The notes below the pieces were generated by a model that saw nothing but the letters and a program-made list of their open reading frames with translations, made no database searches and was not told where the DNA came from. This document shows positions 6,677 to 7,674 of a stretch of DNA of 7,674 nt, piece by piece. This DNA is from Clostridia bacterium. Its GTDB lineage: Bacteria > Bacillota_A > Clostridia > Oscillospirales > CAG-272. The translations under genes were made by a program, and so were the position numbers. Every line of letters begins with the position of its first letter. Within the stretch, counting starts at the first letter, position 1. Where the stretch lies: the NCBI GenBank assembly GCA_017935805.1, contig JAGBGV010000339.1, forward strand, positions 1 to 7,674, in the 5' to 3' direction.

Positions 6677-7068
6677 TGTCCGTTTCGGACTGTCTGCCTG
6701 TTTACGCCGAATCAATAATTCTTAAAACATCTTTTTACATCTTTTGATCTCGTAATGGAGTATCCACATCGTTTTGATTCTTAATACTGCGTCCAGGCGA
6801 TTTTTTGATCCATCGGATCGTTTTTTTTCAGACTTTGTTTTGCGGATCTGTTACTGCCGGTTTTTTATATTGTTCTAATTCTTTTATCTTATCTTCTTTA
6901 ATGCTTCGTCATTTTTTTCGGAGCTTTTTTATCCGATTCTTTACGTCTGTATTCTTTCCTGTTTGAATATGTAAAGCGTATCACCGCCGTGCTTTTTCCG
7001 GCAATCCGAGCATTAACTTGTTGATCCTCCGCTTGTCACTAAAGTCTGATTCTTTAGTTGTACATCGG

Positions 7069-7084
7069 TGTGTACCTCTCTTTC
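7069..7084 (-). repeat. Copy 1 of a 16-base SD-like direct repeat
   Basis: GAAAGAGAGGTACACA on the minus strand, at the 5' end of the predicted RNA. Its last five bases are part of the first hairpin (7060-7064 with 7071-7075). The ATG that follows (7065) opens only a three-codon frame, MYN, ending at 7054. Confidence 0.7.
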
Positions 7085-7098
7085 TTTTCTGTGACTAC

Positions 7099-7127
7099 AT
7101 TATAGCACAGTTGATCCGGGAAATCAA
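7099..7127 (-). promoter_or_regulatory. Strong extended -10 promoter of the large RNA
   Basis: On the minus strand TTGATT (7122-7127) is followed at 17 bases by a perfect TATAAT (7099-7104) with the extended TG (TGCTATAAT). The predicted start is near 7092. No ORF with a ribosome site follows within the next 500 bases except the micro-ORFs described, which supports a non-coding product. Confidence 0.78.
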
Positions 7128-7200
7128 TTGGTAATTTGTGCAAAGTTTATAATAAGTTTTTGTGTAATCAGCAGAAATTTGAGAAGTTTCGATATTTCTA

Positions 7201-7230
7201 TTTACAAACATATACGATTTGTGATATAAT
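7201..7230 (+). promoter_or_regulatory. Candidate promoter firing toward rpsB
   Basis: TTTACA (7201-7206, five of six) lies 18 bases from a perfect TATAAT (7225-7230) with the extended TG (TGATATAAT). The start would be near 7237. It could feed a short RNA ending at the hairpins at 7240-7285, or act as an upstream promoter for rpsB. Divergent from the large-RNA promoter about 75 bases away. Confidence 0.5.
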
Positions 7231-7239
7231 AATTCTTGT

Positions 7240-7285
7240 GGGCGTGTCTCGAAAAGACGGTTGTTTTTTGGGGGCGTGCCCTTTT
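7240..7285 (+). terminator. Candidate weak terminator(s) downstream of the 7201-7230 promoter
   Basis: GTCT-CGAAA-AGAC (7246-7258) is followed by GG and TTGTTTTTT (to 7269). An outer pairing GGGC (7240-7243) with GCCC (7278-7281), followed by TTTT, could enclose it. Both stems are short, so termination is uncertain. The remaining bases to 7386 (about 100) hold no gene that I can see. Confidence 0.35.
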
Positions 7286-7386
7286 GTTGTTCAGAGCCCA
7301 AAACTGCAGCGAAAGTAATAAAAAACAGCTTCCTCAGAATGACAAAAAATGAAATTGTAAATTAATTGTGAACTTGCCGCAATTTG

Positions 7387-7415
7387 TTGTATTATAGAAA
7401 TAAATATGTTATAAT
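7387..7415 (+). promoter_or_regulatory. Proximal promoter of rpsB
   Basis: TTGTAT (7387-7392) is followed at 17 bases by a perfect TATAAT (7410-7415) carrying an extended TG (TGTTATAAT). The predicted start near 7422 gives a leader of about 195 bases. Confidence 0.7.
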
Positions 7416-7421
7416 AAATCC

Positions 7422-7618
7422 CGTGTGTGCGACAAAAGCACATAACGAAAACACACATGCCGGTGTCAAGTCTGCCCGGTGCCAAATTCACGGCGGTGAT
7501 AAAGACCTCCGAATGGACGGAAACAAAGGGAAGAGTCCTTTCCTTGACAAGCTTTCCGTAAAATTCCGGCGGCAGATCAATGCGGTATGGTGGAAAATAA
7601 CCGAAGGAGGACATTATT
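7422..7618 (+). promoter_or_regulatory. Long foldable 5' leader of rpsB
   Basis: About 195 bases lie between the promoter and the start codon, and several pairings are visible. ACGGAAA (7517-7523) pairs with TTTCCGT (7553-7559), enclosing AAAGG (7525-7529) with CCTTT (7537-7541). GTGTGT (7423-7428) can pair with ACACAC (7451-7456), and GCCGG (7459-7463) with CCGGC (7566-7570). Leaders that sense free ribosomal protein are common in front of ribosomal protein genes, and S2 leaders are known in other bacterial groups. Whether this belongs to a known class cannot be told here. The GAAGGAGG ribosome site (7603-7610) lies outside these pairings. Confidence 0.5.
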
Positions 7619-7674
7619 ATGTCTATCGTATCTATTAAGCAGCTTCTCGAAGCAGGTGTTCATTTCGGACATCA
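7619..7674 (+). CDS. rpsB: Ribosomal protein S2 (30S), N-terminal fragment cut by the right edge
   Basis: Only 18 complete codons are visible. They begin MSIVSIKQLLEAGVHFGH, the highly characteristic start of bacterial S2, in which the QLLEAGVHFGH motif is nearly invariant. S2 is a late-assembling protein of the small ribosomal subunit needed for S1 binding and initiation. The ATG at 7619 is preceded by a strong AAGGAGG at eight bases spacing. The gene has its own promoter and a long leader. In most bacteria tsf (EF-Ts) follows, which would lie outside this window. Confidence 0.95.
   Translation, partial: MSIVSIKQLLEAGVHFGH

Larger units (their letters stand above)
6569..7092 (-). ncRNA. Candidate large structured non-coding RNA or leader, about 520 nt
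   Basis: This stretch has no long open frame, but it is framed on the minus strand by a strong promoter (7099-7127) and a long terminator hairpin (6569-6634). Read as RNA it is A-rich with scattered complementary segments. Local hairpins: 7071-7075 with 7060-7064, 7052-7058 with 7038-7044 (seven pairs), 6965-6969 with 6950-6954, 6815-6819 with 6807-6811, and 6686-6690 with 6678-6682. Nested longer pairings: 7009-7016 with 6898-6905 (eight pairs), enclosing 6971-6976 with 6939-6944. A collinear three-part stem: 6794-6798 with 6696-6700, 6789-6792 with 6704-6707, and 6774-6780 with 6709-6715. Five-pair hairpins alone would be expected by chance a few times in this length; the framing signals, the terminator and the collinear stem carry the weight. 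Size resembles the large ornate RNAs such as ROOL, but I cannot assign a family. It may instead be a cis-acting leader of the vanW operon. Confidence 0.65.

Noticed and set aside
6981..7013. Ten-codon minus-strand frame MLGLPEKARR with GGAGG upstream.
   Set aside because: The spacing to the ATG is about 12 bases and the frame lies in pairing segments of the RNA; too weak to call.
6569..7092. tmRNA, SRP RNA or a group II intron as explanations for the gene-free region.
   Set aside because: No tag-peptide frame or tRNA-like CCA end, no GGAAGGAAGCAGCC-type SRP loop, and no group II domain V or reverse transcriptase were seen.
6569..7092. A decayed protein gene on the minus strand, since short frames read like Lys- and Glu-rich peptides.
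   Set aside because: All frames are interrupted repeatedly and the apparent coding look follows from A-richness. The framing by promoter and terminator fits an RNA gene better, although decay cannot be fully excluded.
7095..7301. A 68-codon minus-strand frame upstream of the large-RNA promoter.
   Set aside because: No ribosome site, no recognisable motif, and it runs antisense through the 7201-7230 promoter and the hairpin cluster.
7331..7345. CTTCCTCAGAATGAC resembles part of a short sequence that recurs between genes in many bacterial genomes.
   Set aside because: Only a fragment is present, and no second copy or inverted partner is visible in this window.

Overview
The window looks like chromosomal DNA of a spore-forming gut or rumen clostridium close to Ruminococcus (Oscillospiraceae). 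That is inferred from the gene content (a YlmC/YmxH sporulation-type protein, a VanW-family protein, an L-cysteine desulfidase and rpsB), the strong Shine-Dalgarno sites and the AT-rich intergenic DNA. No database search was possible.

Layout. (1) The left edge cuts a plus-strand gene of unknown function (to 464), followed by a terminator. (2) A compact minus-strand operon, 3474 to 571, encodes two different alpha/beta-hydrolase esterases (PF00756 type) and a CyuA/UPF0597 L-cysteine desulfidase. It has a good sigma-A-type promoter at 3536-3564. (3) A small plus-strand YlmC/YmxH gene (3632-3934) converges, across a shared hairpin terminator, on a second minus-strand operon. (4) That operon, 6435 to 3976, encodes a VanW-family protein, a DltA-like D-alanine adenylating enzyme and a DltC-like carrier protein. 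The genes overlap, and dltB, dltD and dltX are absent from the window between promoter and terminator. (5) About 500 bases with no long ORF (6569-7092) are bounded on the minus strand by a consensus extended -10 promoter and a 20-bp hairpin with a U-tract. I read this as a large structured non-coding RNA of about 520 nt, or a long attenuator leader ahead of the vanW operon. (6) A short intergenic stretch holds one more plus-strand promoter. (7) The right edge carries the promoter, a roughly 200-nt foldable leader and the first codons of rpsB (ribosomal protein S2).

The vanW-dltA-dltC genes probably act together at the cell envelope: DltA would activate D-alanine and load it on the carrier. 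The usual membrane acyltransferase is missing, so the acceptor is unknown. The most interesting element is the large RNA. Its transcription unit is well bounded, its terminator pairs fully only as minus-strand RNA (three G-U wobbles), and it carries a duplicated 16-base SD-like motif that precedes two micro-ORFs. The second micro-ORF ends inside the terminator stem.
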